Shown here in pieces: positions 1 through 12,300 of a stretch of 64,000 bases of DNA. The stretch lies in contig NC_012870.2 of assembly GCF_000003195.3 (NCBI RefSeq), forward strand, positions 25,164,501 to 25,228,500. The letters are read 5' to 3'. A program made the position numbers and the translations under genes. The DNA is from Sorghum bicolor. Taxonomy: Eukaryota > Streptophyta > Magnoliopsida > Poales > Poaceae. Position 1 is the stretch's first letter; each line of letters begins with the position of its first letter. The notes under the pieces are model-generated. The model was given only the letters and a program-made list of their open reading frames with translations, was not told the DNA's origin and made no database searches.

Positions 1-160
1 ACTACATTATAAAATCATAGACTAATTAGGCTTAAAAGATTCGTCTCGTAAAATAGTTATACAATCTATATAATTAGCTATTTTTTAGTTTATATTTAAT
101 ACTTCATACATATGTCTAACATTCGATAAGATATAAAGTTTACTTGGACCTGAACAAGGC
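1..160 (-). repeat. Partial Tourist-like MITE (same family as 3261-3503)
   Basis: The sequence shares ordered motifs with the complete MITE at 3261-3503 read in reverse: a gactaattagg block, aagattcgtctcg, a tacttcatacatatgtctaa block, and a final gaacaaggc. The other terminus lies outside the window, so the TSD cannot be checked. It is diverged and non-coding, and lies just downstream of the chlorophyllase stop codon. Confidence 0.6.
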
Positions 161-286
161 TAATTTCATGTGTAATGCACCTACTCTGAACAGGTTTCTA
201 AAAGCTAGGCCTAGGCTACAATCATCTGATTTAGCACGAAGCCCTGGCATCCGTTCATCCATTATCTAGTCACGTCTAGTTTTGTT

Positions 287-1497
287 TTACCCCTCCGTCA
301 TCAGGCTCCGCCCCTCCACCTTGGTTCCTGCCTGAGTGGGCTGCCTGGCTGGTGCCTGCAGATCCTCTATCGCTTTCTCATCCCGAAACTCCACCACGGA
401 CAGCGCGACGGGGGCCTGGTCCGGCCGCGTCCTGATGCCGTCCATCGCCGCGGCGTCCCCGGCCACCCACTTGTTGAGGAACGCGACGGTGGCGCCGGCC
501 ACGAACCGTCGCATGGGCGCCCTGGCCCCGCCGCTCCTGCAGACGGTGCGCGTGAGCATCCCCCTGGCGCCCGGCGTGTCGTCGTCCATCATGTCCGTGT
601 GCCCGTAGTCCCTGGCCACCAGGTGGCACGCCGGCGCCGCGCGGTCCAGCTCGTCGAAGAAGGCCGCGTGGCTGACGCCCCGGGGCGCGCACGGCGGGAG
701 CAGCGGGCCCCGGGGCAGCTCGCCGAGCCCCGTGCCGATGACCATGGCGGGGACCCCCACGTGCAGCGAGGTGGTCCTGCCCGTGAGCACCGGCGGCGGC
801 GTCTGCTTGCCCACGCCCATGCCGTCCACGGGGTCCACGGCGACGAGGGCGACGAGAGGAAGCGCGAGCTTGGCCTTGGCGCGCCCGAGCGCCAGCGCGA
901 ACGCCACCTTCCCGCCGCGGCTGTGGCCGGAGACGGACACCTTGGTTAGGTCCGCGCGGACGCCGGGTGGCAGAGTGGACGGGAGCCCGGTGGCGAGCCA
1001 GTCGATGACGGCCGCCGCTGCGTTGATCTCCTCGGTGGTGTCCGGCCCGGATATGGTGTACAGCTGCGTTCGCGATCGACGACGACGAGCAGCAGGTAAG
1101 CTAAACTAAACTAAACTCTGCTGGCGACCTGAGCTACTATTATTACCTGAGGTCCGACGACGATGAAGCCATGGGAGGCGACGTGCTGGAACAGCTGGGA
1201 GTAGAAGGAGTTGACGGCGAGGTAGCCGTGCAGGAACAGGAGGACCGGGTACTCCCCGGCCTCGCGCGGCGCGGCGACGAGCAGCGGCTTCGGCGGGAGG
1301 CTGGCCGCGCCGGACGGGTGCGGCGGCCGCACGGCGCACCTCGACGGCGCCCTGCTGGCCTCGTCGAGGCGGGTGAGGCTGACGCCGTGGCCCCCCTGAT
1401 CGAACACGCCTCCGGCGTTCTCGGACCCCATGCCCATGCACCGGTGGAGCAGCAGGCTGTAGGCCAGGAACACTAGCACCGTGGACGCGAGGTTCAT
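287..1497 (-). CDS. Chlorophyllase, two exons (1147-1497 and 287-1063)
   Basis: Chlorophyllase is an alpha/beta-hydrolase that removes the phytol tail of chlorophyll to give chlorophyllide. Exon 1 (1497-1147, 117 codons) ends in CTCAG before GTAATA. Exon 2 starts at 1063 after an acceptor in AACGCAG and runs to the stop at 287. The 83-bp intron joins codons in phase 0, giving about 375 residues. Visible motifs are FLHGY in exon 1, the family signature GHSRGG with nucleophile Ser near 165, VAVDPVDG with Asp near 194, and YGHTDMMDD with His near 272: a complete catalytic triad. The N-terminus is hydrophobic (MNLASTVLVFLAYSLLL) and could be a signal peptide or membrane anchor; Met21 or Met23 are alternative starts. 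About 75 residues follow the conserved MRRFVAG region, which seems long for the family. No stop or frameshift is visible. Family assignment is secure; which paralogue is not. Confidence 0.93.
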
Positions 1498-2909
1498 GAA
1501 AAAATGTGTTGCCGATCACTGATGAGTGCAGTAAGACCGACTAGAAAGCCGGCAGTAAAAATTGGTGAGGACTGGGAATCGTGGCTGATTGGCGACCGAC
1601 CATGCATGCGGCCGGGGAGCTCCTTATCTGTACTATAGGACAGTTCCTTGCTGGATTGATGCTCCGATTAGGACACGCCCACATTGCTGTCTTGGACAAG
1701 TCTCGTTTTCACATGGCAGCAGACAAATATCAAAGCAAAAAATTGATATCATCTCTCTCAACTCAACGATCGCAAAAGTGATTCGTCTCCCTCGATAAAA
1801 TAAAAAAAATCGGGTTTCTGCATCTCCGTTCCTAGTTTCAGATTTTAGGAGATCATATAAGATTCAAATAATTATAAACAAGGAACGAAAAGAACGTATA
1901 ACATGATTTAAAAAGAATAAAAGCAAGTTTCATATTTTCTAAGTTAAAGCAAGTTTTCTTTGATTTTGCTAATATTAAATTGGATTTTGGTATTTGTAAA
2001 AATGTATATTTTTTCTAAAAAAGTGTTTTTTTTTGCAAAATTGGATAAGTTCTAATCGATCCACTGTGCCATAGTGAATGTACAATTTATCTTCCTCGTG
2101 AATAAATTTCTAAATACTTTTTCACAAGCATACACCTAAATAAATCTATAATTGAGTCATACATGATCCAAGAGTATATTTTTTTCTATAGTTCAAGCAT
2201 ATAATAATTAGCCCACCACAAAAATTTCACCATAATTGGATCATAGAAACCGCGACTATGAATTAATTATAGAAAAATATAGATCTAAAGCTATAAAAAA
2301 TAATTTGTACTAAATCATACTATATTATATATTTATTGTGTAGATCTACTCTTGTGAACTTTCTATTTTATGATTTTTCTGTGTTTTACAATAAATTTTA
2401 AAAAAATCAGCTAAAATAAATAAATAAAAAAGATAAAATCGCCTTTGAAAACCGCTTATAACTGGTTAGGGAGGTAAAATGATTGGTTTTAAAAGTTTAT
2501 AGAGATGCTTTATCCGACTTTAAAGTTCAGAATAAAAAGTAGACGTTTGTAAAAGTTGAAAGAAATAATGTGCACTTTTTCTTGGACCTTACAAAACGGT
2601 CCGTTGGTGCTCAACTCAAACGCTCTTGCCCTGGCTGATCCCAGTTGTGGTACAATTTTGGCCCAAAATACAGGTCCTTTGTGCTGTTCCCTGCAGGCCT
2701 GCACGATTCTGTAATGCCCAAAGAAAGTTGGACCCGGCCTAAACTTGGGGCAAATAGCGTTTTTTTCTAGAAGTTGTTGACCATTCCTTTCGTCTTTCAT
2801 CTACAATAGTAACAAAGGTGAGCAAGCTAGGGAGCTACACGAGTCCTTTTTTTTATAACTATAACTACTACACTAGTTGCTGGGTCCGTTTAATAAACTC
2901 TGTCGGCGA
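1498..2909. other. Intergenic, upstream of chlorophyllase
   Basis: AT-rich DNA between the chlorophyllase start and the CACTA element. The first 300 bases should hold the chlorophyllase promoter, but I see no clear TATA box on the minus strand. Short open frames here have no recognisable domains. No RNA gene is recognised. Confidence 0.5.
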
Positions 2910-2912
2910 ATT

Positions 2913-3040
2913 CACTAGTACACAGAACAACTATACAGACTTAGAACCGTCTGTAGAAATAGATTTCTACAGGCGGTTCATTTATGCCACCCGCATGTAG
3001 AAATGAACTTTCTACAGGCGGTTCTCATTATTTAACCGCC
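2913..3040. repeat. CACTA left terminus with subterminal repeats
   Basis: After the 14-bp terminal repeat come copies of TTTCTACAGGCGGTTC in both orientations, near 2946-2980 and 2995-3040. In CACTA elements such subterminal repeats bind the TNPA-type protein. The unit ends TCTACAGGCGGTT, unlike the CACAGGCGGTTT units at the right end. Confidence 0.85.
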
Positions 3041-3125
3041 TATGTTAAAAATTTTAAATCTTCCGCTCATTTCCAAATTTTCCCACCAGACCCTTTTTTT
3101 TCATTTTATATTTTAATATATACAT

Positions 3126-3130
<5 letters not shown>

Positions 3131-3178
<48 letters not shown>
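3131..3178. repeat. (AT)n microsatellite
   Basis: About 24 uninterrupted AT dinucleotides, inside the CACTA element beyond its left repeat array. Confidence 0.97.
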
Positions 3179-3182
<4 letters not shown>

Positions 3183-3260
3183 ACTACTGAAGCCTAGAGA
3201 TCGTGTCAACCATTGCAACATGCAATTCATTTATATATATACTGTTACTTTATACATAAG

Positions 3261-3503
3261 GGCCTTGTTTAGTTCTCAAAAAATTTTGCAAAATTTTTCA
3301 GATTCTCCGTCACATCGAATCTTTAGACACATGCATGAAGTACTAAATATAGACAAAAATAAAAACTAATTGCACAGTTTGGTCGGAATTGACGAGACAA
3401 ATCTTTTGAGCCTAGTTAGTCCATAATTGGATAATATTTGTCAAATACAAACGAAAAAGCTACAGTGTCCATTTTGCAAAATATTTTGGAACTAAACAAG
3501 GCC
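3261..3503. mobile_element. Tourist-like MITE nested in the CACTA element
   Basis: A 243-bp element with terminal inverted repeats: GGCCTTGTTTAGTTC at the left and GAACTAAACAAGGCC at the right. It is flanked by AAG on both sides (3258-3260 and 3504-3506). It is non-coding. The ends match the PIF/Harbinger-derived Tourist class, which duplicates 3 bp, though usually TAA or TTA rather than AAG. It inserted after the CACTA element formed. Confidence 0.88.
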
Positions 3504-3701
3504 AAGGTTACATTAATTACAAACATGATCACACATCAAATTTTTTCTGTTACATGCATTAGAGGTTTCACCTCTGAAACCTCTGCTCTAATAACCGGAT
3601 CGAGTTAGCTTTAGCCTACTAATCTCCCTTAGCGCTCCGTATTCAGGCTTTGCTAGGGCGCTGGTCCGATCGTGATATTTCCCTTCGCTGGGAATGACTT
3701 C

Positions 3702-6700
3702 TCACAACATGAATTTGCAGAGGTCCTCAACTATGTTGTATAAAGTGGCTTCAATCATGCTCTTCGCCTTTTCAAAGTCTTTTTTGCTACATAGGAAGTT
3801 AGAAAACATCATATATTTAATGGTCATAATACATAATTAACAACCTTAATTACTTAGAGCATTAATTACCTTATAAGGGTTAGTCATATATCTTCCGCCC
3901 TCTCTCATGAACTCACATACGTAGAATCCACAGTGGACCGATCCTAGTGGTTGCTTGTGACACTATATAAAGAAAAAGAGCATATTTGTGAGTTGCAACA
4001 TGATGCGTATTCTATGTATATAGCTAGCGAGAATAACTTGGTAAACTTTCATACGTACCATCCACTTATGAAAGAACCTCAAAGGCTGCCCCTGTATTCC
4101 TGACTCGCACTTTCCCCCTTTAATCTTATAATACCTATAGGCCCTATGATATCAAAAACATTCTACAAGTTATTGTCAAACTCTTATAAAAATTTGTATG
4201 CATATTTTACTTAGCTTACCGTTCTAAGAGAGAAATGAATGGTGCATAAGTTGTTGGTTCATAGTCTGTGGAGTCTAGGACATGCACACGTCCATGCTTG
4301 GGATTAATCATTAAGCAGATCCGGTGGTCCCTGAGAGAATGAACTTTGTGATCAAAGTACGCATTTTAACTATTAATACGATGCATGCAAACTGACACTT
4401 ACCTAAAGTGATATGGTGCGAATATTAATTCCCTGTCTTGAAACTCTAGCATTGTCATGGCTAGGTAGAGGCCGTAACTAGCTATTTGTTTCTTTTCCCT
4501 TTTCTTTATTTCGTCCTCCTGCTCTTTTGGATCCAAACCTTTTAAGGAGTCATGATCTTTTCCGATCCTGAAAGTGTGCTCGTCCTCACATATCCTCATT
4601 GGGCTCATATACGCGACCCTTTTATTCGCATTAGTGCTTGGATCCGGACCGTACCGCATCTGTTGCTATTCATATTGTATTCTGCAACGTGCACTTGTAT
4701 GTTAGTATTAAAATTTAATGTAACTCACAAATAATAACTCACAAATTTAAAGCATTGTATGAGACACTTACAATGCAAACACAGTTATGAGCTGCACGTT
4801 GAGTCTTTGTAGGTTCATCATTAACCACATGTCCTCGAAGGTCACAATTGCTCTTGTATGATCACTATTAAATGCCTCTGCTGGTATATCTACACTGATC
4901 GTGTCAATGCCAACAGAAGATGCTCTCATATACCAGTCATGGAACCTTTTTACACCAGCTGGGACCTTTTTAAGTTTATCCCAAGTGAGTAGAGGCCTAC
5001 CCAACTCATATTTCTTAGGGACATATTTATAATCATCTTTAGTGGGTGGCCTAATATTTACAAAAGCTGGTTCAGACTTCTTCGCTGCCTTCTCGTGCTT
5101 AGGGAAGTCAACTAATTTTGTCGTGCGGCTCATTGCAATTCCTGACAAAAATAGGGCAGTACCAGCAGACTTCCTCTTCTTTGGCTCGAACGGAGAAATC
5201 AATTTGGGCACCGAAAATTTTAACTTTTTTGGTGGCGGTGGTGTCGTCTCGTCATCTTTGGTTGGTTGTGGTGGTGTCTCGGCATTTTTGGGTGGTGGTG
5301 GTGTGGAAGATTCTGGTGGTGCTGGCGAAGGTTGTGGTTTAGGTGATGGTGGTGGGGATGGTGGGTGAGGCATTATAGGTGAGGATGGTGGAGCGAAGAT
5401 CGGAGAGGGTGGTGGACTCGGAAGAGTTATGGTACCACTGACATCTGGAAGGGATGACTCGTGAGTCAGTGGTACTTCTTGGGATGAAGGTTGTGGTAGC
5501 TCAGACAATAGAACGTCTCGTCGAGGCCAAAGAATGAAATTCTTGATAGCTTGTCCCAGCTTCTCAATACCCTCAGGACCAGGAATGTCTAGCATGTCAT
5601 CCTCATATCCTTGGACAACTGTCAGCACTTCCACCCTACAGTAGTCCTCTGGAATTTCGCTACCATGAAACTGGTGCCCCGGGATTGCAAGTCCTGTGGC
5701 TACTTCCCTTGTACGATTATTGTTAAGACCGTACATTATGACTAGGGAGCAACGAACAGGACTTTCAATCTCGTCAACTGGATAGCGGTCCTTGTTTCCA
5801 GTAGACGCGACACTACTTGGGACAACTGGAGCCTGTTGTGATGTTGTCGGGGCGACCACTAGCTGCATCTGGCGAGGCTGACCACTTAATTGGCTAGACA
5901 TTGCAGACGCCAGTCGCTGCATCAACTCAGGAGGAGGATCGGAGAGCATTTTATTCATCACCTGTTCGACTTCTTTCTTAGCCTCCTCCTTAAAAAAATT
6001 AGACAATTCTTCCTTGTAGCGATCGCGTTTTCTATACATTCCTTCCCACTCTGGTCCGAATCCTTCTTTCCATCCTTCCTTGGATGAGATACGTCGTACA
6101 CGACCAGGATGCTCTAGGTTACCCAGAGCAACAGTAAGAACATCCTTCTCCCTTTATGGCTTAAATTCGCCTGCTTTCTGCTTAGCTGCCACCTTGAAAA
6201 TATTCTTCGTAGCCTCTTCGACCATTGGGTCAGCAAATGACAACCATAATTGGCTTTCTTTGCCGGTACCCGAGCACGAACCCACCGCAAGCCCCTGCGA
6301 CCAAGTTGGTCAGGGAGCGCCGGCAAACCCTGAGCCCTCTGCGCTTCATCCTCTTGCTCCCATTGGGCAAGCTTGCGCTGGTAACCACCTGTGCCTAGGT
6401 GGTGGTGGTACTTGTTCCTTTTTGCGAGTTCAGATTTGGATTCGCTCAAAGCTTTGAACTCATCAGAACTCCTCTGCTCTAGAAACACTGCCCATTGACC
6501 AGCCGTGATTTTATACCTCTTTGTCGGGTCCAACCCTTTCTTTGCCCACTTTGAATTCAACTCAGACTTGTAATTCCTAAACATGATCGCCCATTGCTTC
6601 AATGTGTGCTCTTTTACGAGGTCTTCTGAACCCTGAGGTAAAACAAACCTCGTAAGCAGCCTATTCCACATTCTTGTGATCTCATTGTTGTCCACATTTT

Positions 6701-7469
6701 TCCACTCCCTGACTGTGATGTCAAGATGGTCTCTAACTAAGAAACCGAGTGTGTTACGCCACTTAGGTAAGGTCTCCGTTGGAGCTAAGGGTTGTCCAGT
6801 CGCACTGACATCTGTAACTCTATAGGTTACTTTTGGGAACTGATTCAATCCTCTTTCACCTCGTTTCCTTTTGTTCCCAGTCTCAGTGGTCGTCTCCGTC
6901 GTCGGCTCAGGTGCACTTTCATGTGCAAATTCTTCTTGGGATAGGATTTCCTCCATTTCTTTCAATTGAGATAGCACCTCCTATTTATATAAAGACATGT
7001 ATTATTCTTCACATATACCGAGGCGCATAAAAGTATAGAAACATATAATTATGAATGAGTAATTCACTTCTATCTCTGGGTTGTAATCGGGGTCACGTGC
7101 GTACTCACGACGGGCGTTCCTCTCTATGCGAGGATTAGGAATGTCGCTTAACGAGGTCTCGTACGAAGGAGTTGACTCACGTGACCCTTCTGCCTGCTCC
7201 GTGTTGTGGGACCATTGTTCCTTCTCTGCGTGCTCGGGCCTTTTTTCTTGCTCCGTGCGGTCGGACCCCTTTTCTTGCACGGTGGGGCTAGACCCTGGTG
7301 CCTTCTCGGTGCAGTCTGACCCTTTTTCTTGCACCGTGGGGTCGGACCCTGGTGCCTTCTCGGTGTGGTCTGACCCTTTTTCTTGCACGGTGGGGCCAGA
7401 CCCTGGTGCTTGCTCCATAGGGCCGGACCCTTGTGCCTGCTCCGTGTTTTCACTTGGAGAAGTCGTCAT
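3702..7469 (-). pseudogene. CACTA second gene: Transposase_24 - DUF8039 - Ulp1-like protease, broken
   Basis: A multi-exon transposon gene starting at 7469. Exon 1 is rich in 18-residue repeats and ends DYNPEIE before a GT donor. Exon 2 (from about 6980) holds a Transposase_24 (Ptta/En/Spm) domain, with WRNTLGFLVRDHLDI and KWAKKGLDPTKRYK. A DUF8039-like block (DIPGPEGIEKLGQAI, about 5600) and a Pro-rich linker follow. Small exons downstream encode a Ulp1-type (C48) cysteine protease: a DHRICLMI segment with the His, LDSTDYEP, and [12 protein letters not shown] carrying the Cys (about 3930). The likely end is KFML-stop at 3702. In CACTA elements the first part plays a TNPA-like DNA-binding role; the protease's role is not settled. 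Lesions: a one-base deletion near 6245, an in-frame TAA near 6150, and probably an in-frame TAG near 4670. Confidence 0.8.
7255..7430 (-). repeat. 54-bp coding minisatellite in exon 1 of the Ulp1-type gene
   Basis: Three direct copies of a 54-bp unit, with TTTCTTGCAC recurring at 7271, 7325 and 7379. Each encodes about 18 residues of the type GSDPTVQEKGSDHTEKAP. The unit length is a multiple of three, so copy changes keep the frame. The product would be hydrophilic and disordered. Confidence 0.9.
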
Positions 7470-8170
7470 TGCAAGATTCTAAAGCATATATGTTATTAGA
7501 AATATTATATAGTATAGTATGAACACTGAAGATAATACTCTAAGTCAACCGTTGACTAATAAATAGTTGACTTATAAATAATTAATAGTAAATATGTATG
7601 CTACATCTTTTCTAGAAAGCTTACTAAATTGTGAACTTTGTTCTAAACATTACTTTAAAATACTATAACTACACATGTGCTTAACCAAAAATTGTGTTGT
7701 TTAGCTTTTGGGAAAGCTTATGAAAAGTACTACAACTCATATATTTACCTTAAGGCAAGATTCACATCTTAACTGAGTCAAACAATATAAACATGCAAAT
7801 CTACTAAGAATAAGAGCAAAGCAACATAGGGCATTAGTTATTTTTATATCTCTTAATCTATTATTCATAAATTCATGAAACAATTGCTAGACCTCCAATA
7901 TCATATGAAAAGCATAACACAATAATTTCATATTTATTTGAGCACTACTACTACAGTTATGAAAAAGATAAATACAACAAGCAATTAAAACCTAACTGCC
8001 TAAATCTATTTTTACAGCTACAATTTCAAACTAAAACATGTAATATTATAGATCTACTGCATAGAGAATTTCATAAGGATTCCAAAAAGTCTATATTTGC
8101 TATTTTACGATTTTTCTAGCATTTACTATGATTTTCCAAATATGAGCCAATATCCTTCCAAAAACAAATC
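7470..8170. other. AT-rich spacer upstream of the Ulp1-type gene
   Basis: No coding sequence is recognised. It probably holds 5' untranslated sequence and introns of the gene starting at 7469, because the next promoter-like signal is at 8602-8610. Confidence 0.5.
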
Positions 8171-8600
8171 ATATGGTCACTGACGTGTGGGCCCCACACG
8201 TCAGGATCTTCTTCAACCTCGCGCAGGGGAGGGTTCTGTGCCCGTGCTGCATAGGGGAGGGTGGGGGACCCTCTCGGTGGTGCGCAGGGGAGGGGAGGGG
8301 GTGGGGAACGGGGAGGTGGGGGTGGGCGGCGGCGGCAGCGATGGGGAGGCCGTGGGGTAGCGGTGGGGCAGCGGCGGGGCAGCGGCGGCGGCTGTGCAGC
8401 GTGGCCGTGACCGGAGAAGAGAGGCGCGGTGGGCTCAGAGACTAGAGAAGAGAGGTGGGCGCGGATGAACGGTGGCGGAGACCGGAGGCGGAGCGGCGAC
8501 GAGTTCGGCGGCGGCGGTGGTGAAACTCGGCAGCCTGACGGCGTAGGTTTGAAACTTCGTGGCGCCTCGAACATGGAAAATTTCAGGGGCTGGACGCGGC
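8171..8600 (-). other. GC-rich leader-like block
   Basis: A GC-rich island in AT-rich surroundings, just downstream (minus strand) of a TATA box. It can be translated as a Pro-rich frame, but composition alone explains that. I read it as the 5' untranslated leader of the Ulp1-type gene rather than a protein gene. Confidence 0.45.
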
Positions 8601-8601
8601 C

Positions 8602-8745
8602 CTTTATATGGGCGGCATTTCTACAGGCGGTTGACATTGACCAACGCCTGTAGAAATGATTTCTACAGGCGGTGGTCAATGCCTACCACCTGTAGAAATG
8701 CTTTTGTATAGGCGGTTGGCATTGACCACCGCCTGTAGAAAAGTA
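8602..8745 (-). promoter_or_regulatory. Internal subterminal-repeat array plus TATA box
   Basis: At least six copies of a TTTCTACAGGCGGT-type motif in alternating orientation lie at 8617-8745. They match the left terminus (2946-3040) more closely than the right. Immediately downstream on the minus strand is CATATAAAGG (8602-8610). Repeats followed by a TATA box is how a CACTA 5' end looks, so this is probably the former 5' end of a second CACTA module and the promoter of the gene at 3702-7469. Confidence 0.65.
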
Positions 8746-9325
8746 CAAAATAATTTCTGTTATATTCTTTTTTATTTTAGTGTTATATATTATTTGTACA
8801 TTATTTGTAACATAATGTAAAATAATTTGTATATTATATTGTTTCTACATTATTTGTAACATAATTTTTCTATATTCTTTATTTGTAAAATAATTATGTT
8901 GTTTATATATATTATTTATGTATTGATATTATAATATGATTATATTGTTTCTAATTTTTTTTTAATTTTAGTGTTATATATTGTTTGTATATTGATATTA
9001 TAATATGATTATATTGTTTCTAAATTTCTTTTTAATTTTTTGTGTTATATATTATTTGTAACATAATGTAAAATAATTTGTATATTATATTGTTTCTACA
9101 TTATTTTTAATGTAAAATATATTTGTATCATATATTTAATGTATATTATAATATGATTATATTGTTTCTACATTATTTGTAACATAATTTTTCTATATTT
9201 GTAACATTATTTGACAAAGCGTTACGAAAGTGTAGTTCTAAATCGAAAGGTCTCACATATAGTTTCATAAATTTGAGTGAGATTACATGATGACTAGAGT
9301 TTACATGATGAATGGCAAATACAAT
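8746..9325. other. AT-rich spacer between the two CACTA genes
   Basis: Low-complexity AT-rich DNA with imperfect direct repeats of a TTATATTGTTTCTACATTATTTG-like phrase, for example near 8835, 9090 and 9160. No gene is seen. It would be the 3' flank of the transposase gene. Confidence 0.6.
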
Positions 9326-12300
9326 CTAGGCAGTTACTATTCTTCCTTGTCCATCATCGCGCACCCAAGGCAAAGAACTTTGTGAGATGCTTCGCTCAAC
9401 ATTTCTTATCTTAGCAGGATAGTCATCCACAAAGAGGGACATATCGCTGAACTGGTTAAAATCCTCCAGATCCGCTACACTATCAACTCCTATTGCTTGT
9501 TGCTTTCCTAGAAAAACTACATGCTTCAGCTTGTCACTAGTTTTCTTCTCATTCTTAGAAAGGATCTGTTCAGCATAGAATGTGCAGCACGGTTACCAAG
9601 GATCCACGGTGTATCCCACTTCACTTAGATCAAGAACTCTGACCCCATAATTATCCACTGTGACATGTTTATCTTCTACCCATTGACATCGAAACACGGA
9701 GATCTGAAATGTACCATAGTCTACTTCCCATATGTCCTCGATGAAGCCAAAGTATGTAATAATATCACCAGTTTTGTCGTCTATGGCCTCGCATCGAACA
9801 CCATTATTTTGTGTCATGCTCTTTTTATCCTTGGATTTGGTATGAAATGTGAATCCACTTATGTCATAAGTTTGCCATGTTGTCACTTGGCGTGATGGTC
9901 CAGATACCAAAGCCTTGATGGTTTGTTCCTCAATTGTTTCCCCAGATGGAATATCCTGCTCCCTTATCCATGTGTACAATTGTTTCTTGTGTTCCTTCAT
10001 TATCCAATCATTCGTTTGCCCAGGATTATGTTCTCGAAGCTCATTCAAGTGTTGACCGAGCAAATGCTCCATTATCGAGAGCTGATGTAAAATGCTGTGA
10101 TGTGCCTCAAGGACTGTATTGTAATCTGGCGGGATGAATGATTTCCGTCCAATCCTCCCACTTCCATGCAGCCTACCCTCATGCCTTGATGGAGGCAAAC
10201 CTATTGCGACATGGTCTTTTAGGACACTATTGCAGAATGGTCCTCTGGACTCAATTGCCTCTTCAGTACAATACGCCTCTATCATGGATGCCTCAGAACG
10301 AGCACGAGTTGATACATAGCCATTTAGTATTGCCATAAAACGCTCGTACGTCCACATTTCATGCAGGTACATGGGACCCAATGCTTGTATTTGAGGAACT
10401 AAGTACACCACAAGGTGCACCATGATATCAAAGAATGATGGGGGAAAACACATCTCAAACTGTGACACTGTCTCTACTGCGAATTCCTGAAGGGATTCTA
10501 ACTCATCACGGTCAATTACCTTTTGTGTGACCTTATTGAAAAAATAGCACAATCATGTGACTGCCATCTTCAAGAACACTAGATTGATAGCCCTTATTGC
10601 AATAGGGAGGAAAGTAGTCAGCATTACATGACAATCATGTGAGTTGTAGTTGGTGAGTGTAAGGTCTTTCATTGACAGAATACTTCGTATACTAGAGCAG
10701 AATCTAGAGGGGACTTTCAAATTCTTCAACCACTCACACATCACATGTTTCTCATCTATGCTGAGGTTGTAGCTTGCTGCTGGGAGATGGTACTTTCCAT
10801 TTTCTTGAAGAACAGGATGAAGCTCTTTTTTTATACCTAACTGTACCATGTCGAAGCGTGAATTGAGTCCTTCCTTTGTCTTCGTCTTGATATCTAGCAA
10901 TGTGCCAATTAGGCTTTCCAACACGTTCTTCTGGACGTGCATACCATCGATCGCGTGTCGTATGTCCAATTCTTTCCAGTATGGCAAATACTCGAAGAAA
11001 ATGGACTTCTTCTTGAATGTTGCCCCTGGAGTTGGTTTGACATCCTTTCTTGGTTTGACATCCTTTGTCTTCTTTCCGAACACAAAGTTGATGTTGCTCA
11101 CTATTTTGAAAACTCTCTGGCCTTTGCTATTACCTGATGGTGCATCTGAGTTCCTTTCATCATTATTGTTGAAGTACTTATCCATCTTTTTTAGGCGGTA
11201 CCTGTGCCCTTTTGATAAGAAGCGTCTATGCCTCATGTACACTATTTTCTTAGATGCATTAAGGGACACATAATGGGTTCCATCTATGCACACCACACAA
11301 CCAACCTTTCCCTTGAATTGCCCTGACAATGTGAAGAGAGCAGGGTAATCATTGATCGTAACAAAAATAATTGCTCTTAGTGTGAATGAATCTTTGTGAT
11401 ACTCGTCCATCATTTCAACACCTTGTATCCATAACATTTTCATCTCCTCCATTAAGGGCTCCAAGAAAACATCCATGTCAACTCCAGGTTGGACTGGTCC
11501 AGAGATAAGTATGGTTAGCAAAAGGTATTTTCGCTTCTGCATCAACCATAGAGAAAGGTTGTAGATGGTGAGAATCACGGCCATGTGCTGTGCTTGCTGT
11601 TCCTCTCAGCAAATAGATTCATTCCGTCGGTACTCAGTGCAAACCTAACATTTCTTGGTTCGTTGGCAAAGTCTTGATGGTTCTCATTAAAATCTTGTCA
11701 TTGCTTTCCATCGGCTGGATGGCAAAGCTTGCCATCAATTTTGTGCTCATCCGAAGCATGCCAACTCATAAGTTTTGCATCGTCAGGGTTAACAAACAAA
11801 CTCCTCAGTCGATCTACCACTGGAAGGTACCACATCACTACAGCAGGAATCTTTTTCTGCGCATAATAATCAACCTCTTCTTTATCTTTGCTGCTGGGTT
11901 TTGAACTCTGCTGGGTCTTCTTTTGGGTCTTCTTTCGCTTCTTCCCTGCTTTACACATGGAGGCAGCACAATCCTCATGTCGATAGCCTTTATTTGTCTT
12001 ATACCGACTTGCACCACACTTTGGACACTTATCCAAGTCCTTGTATTCATCACCGCGATATAGGATACAATGATTCCTGCACGCATGGATCTTCTCGACA
12101 CCCATAGTGAGCGGACTGATCAACTTCTTTGCATGGTACATGTTAGCAGGCAATTTGTTCTCCTTGGGAAGCATGTCTCCGATAATACTTAAGAACGTAT
12201 CGAATCCAACATTAGACAGACCATACCTGGCTTTTTCCATCAGTAGTTTTAGCACATATCTCAGCGTCGTGAACTCTTTGGTACAACCCTTGGACTCATC

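Noticed and set aside
8116..8679. Minus-strand Pro-rich frame as a protein gene
   Set aside because: It starts within the subterminal repeats and passes through the TATA box; composition of a GC-rich leader explains it.
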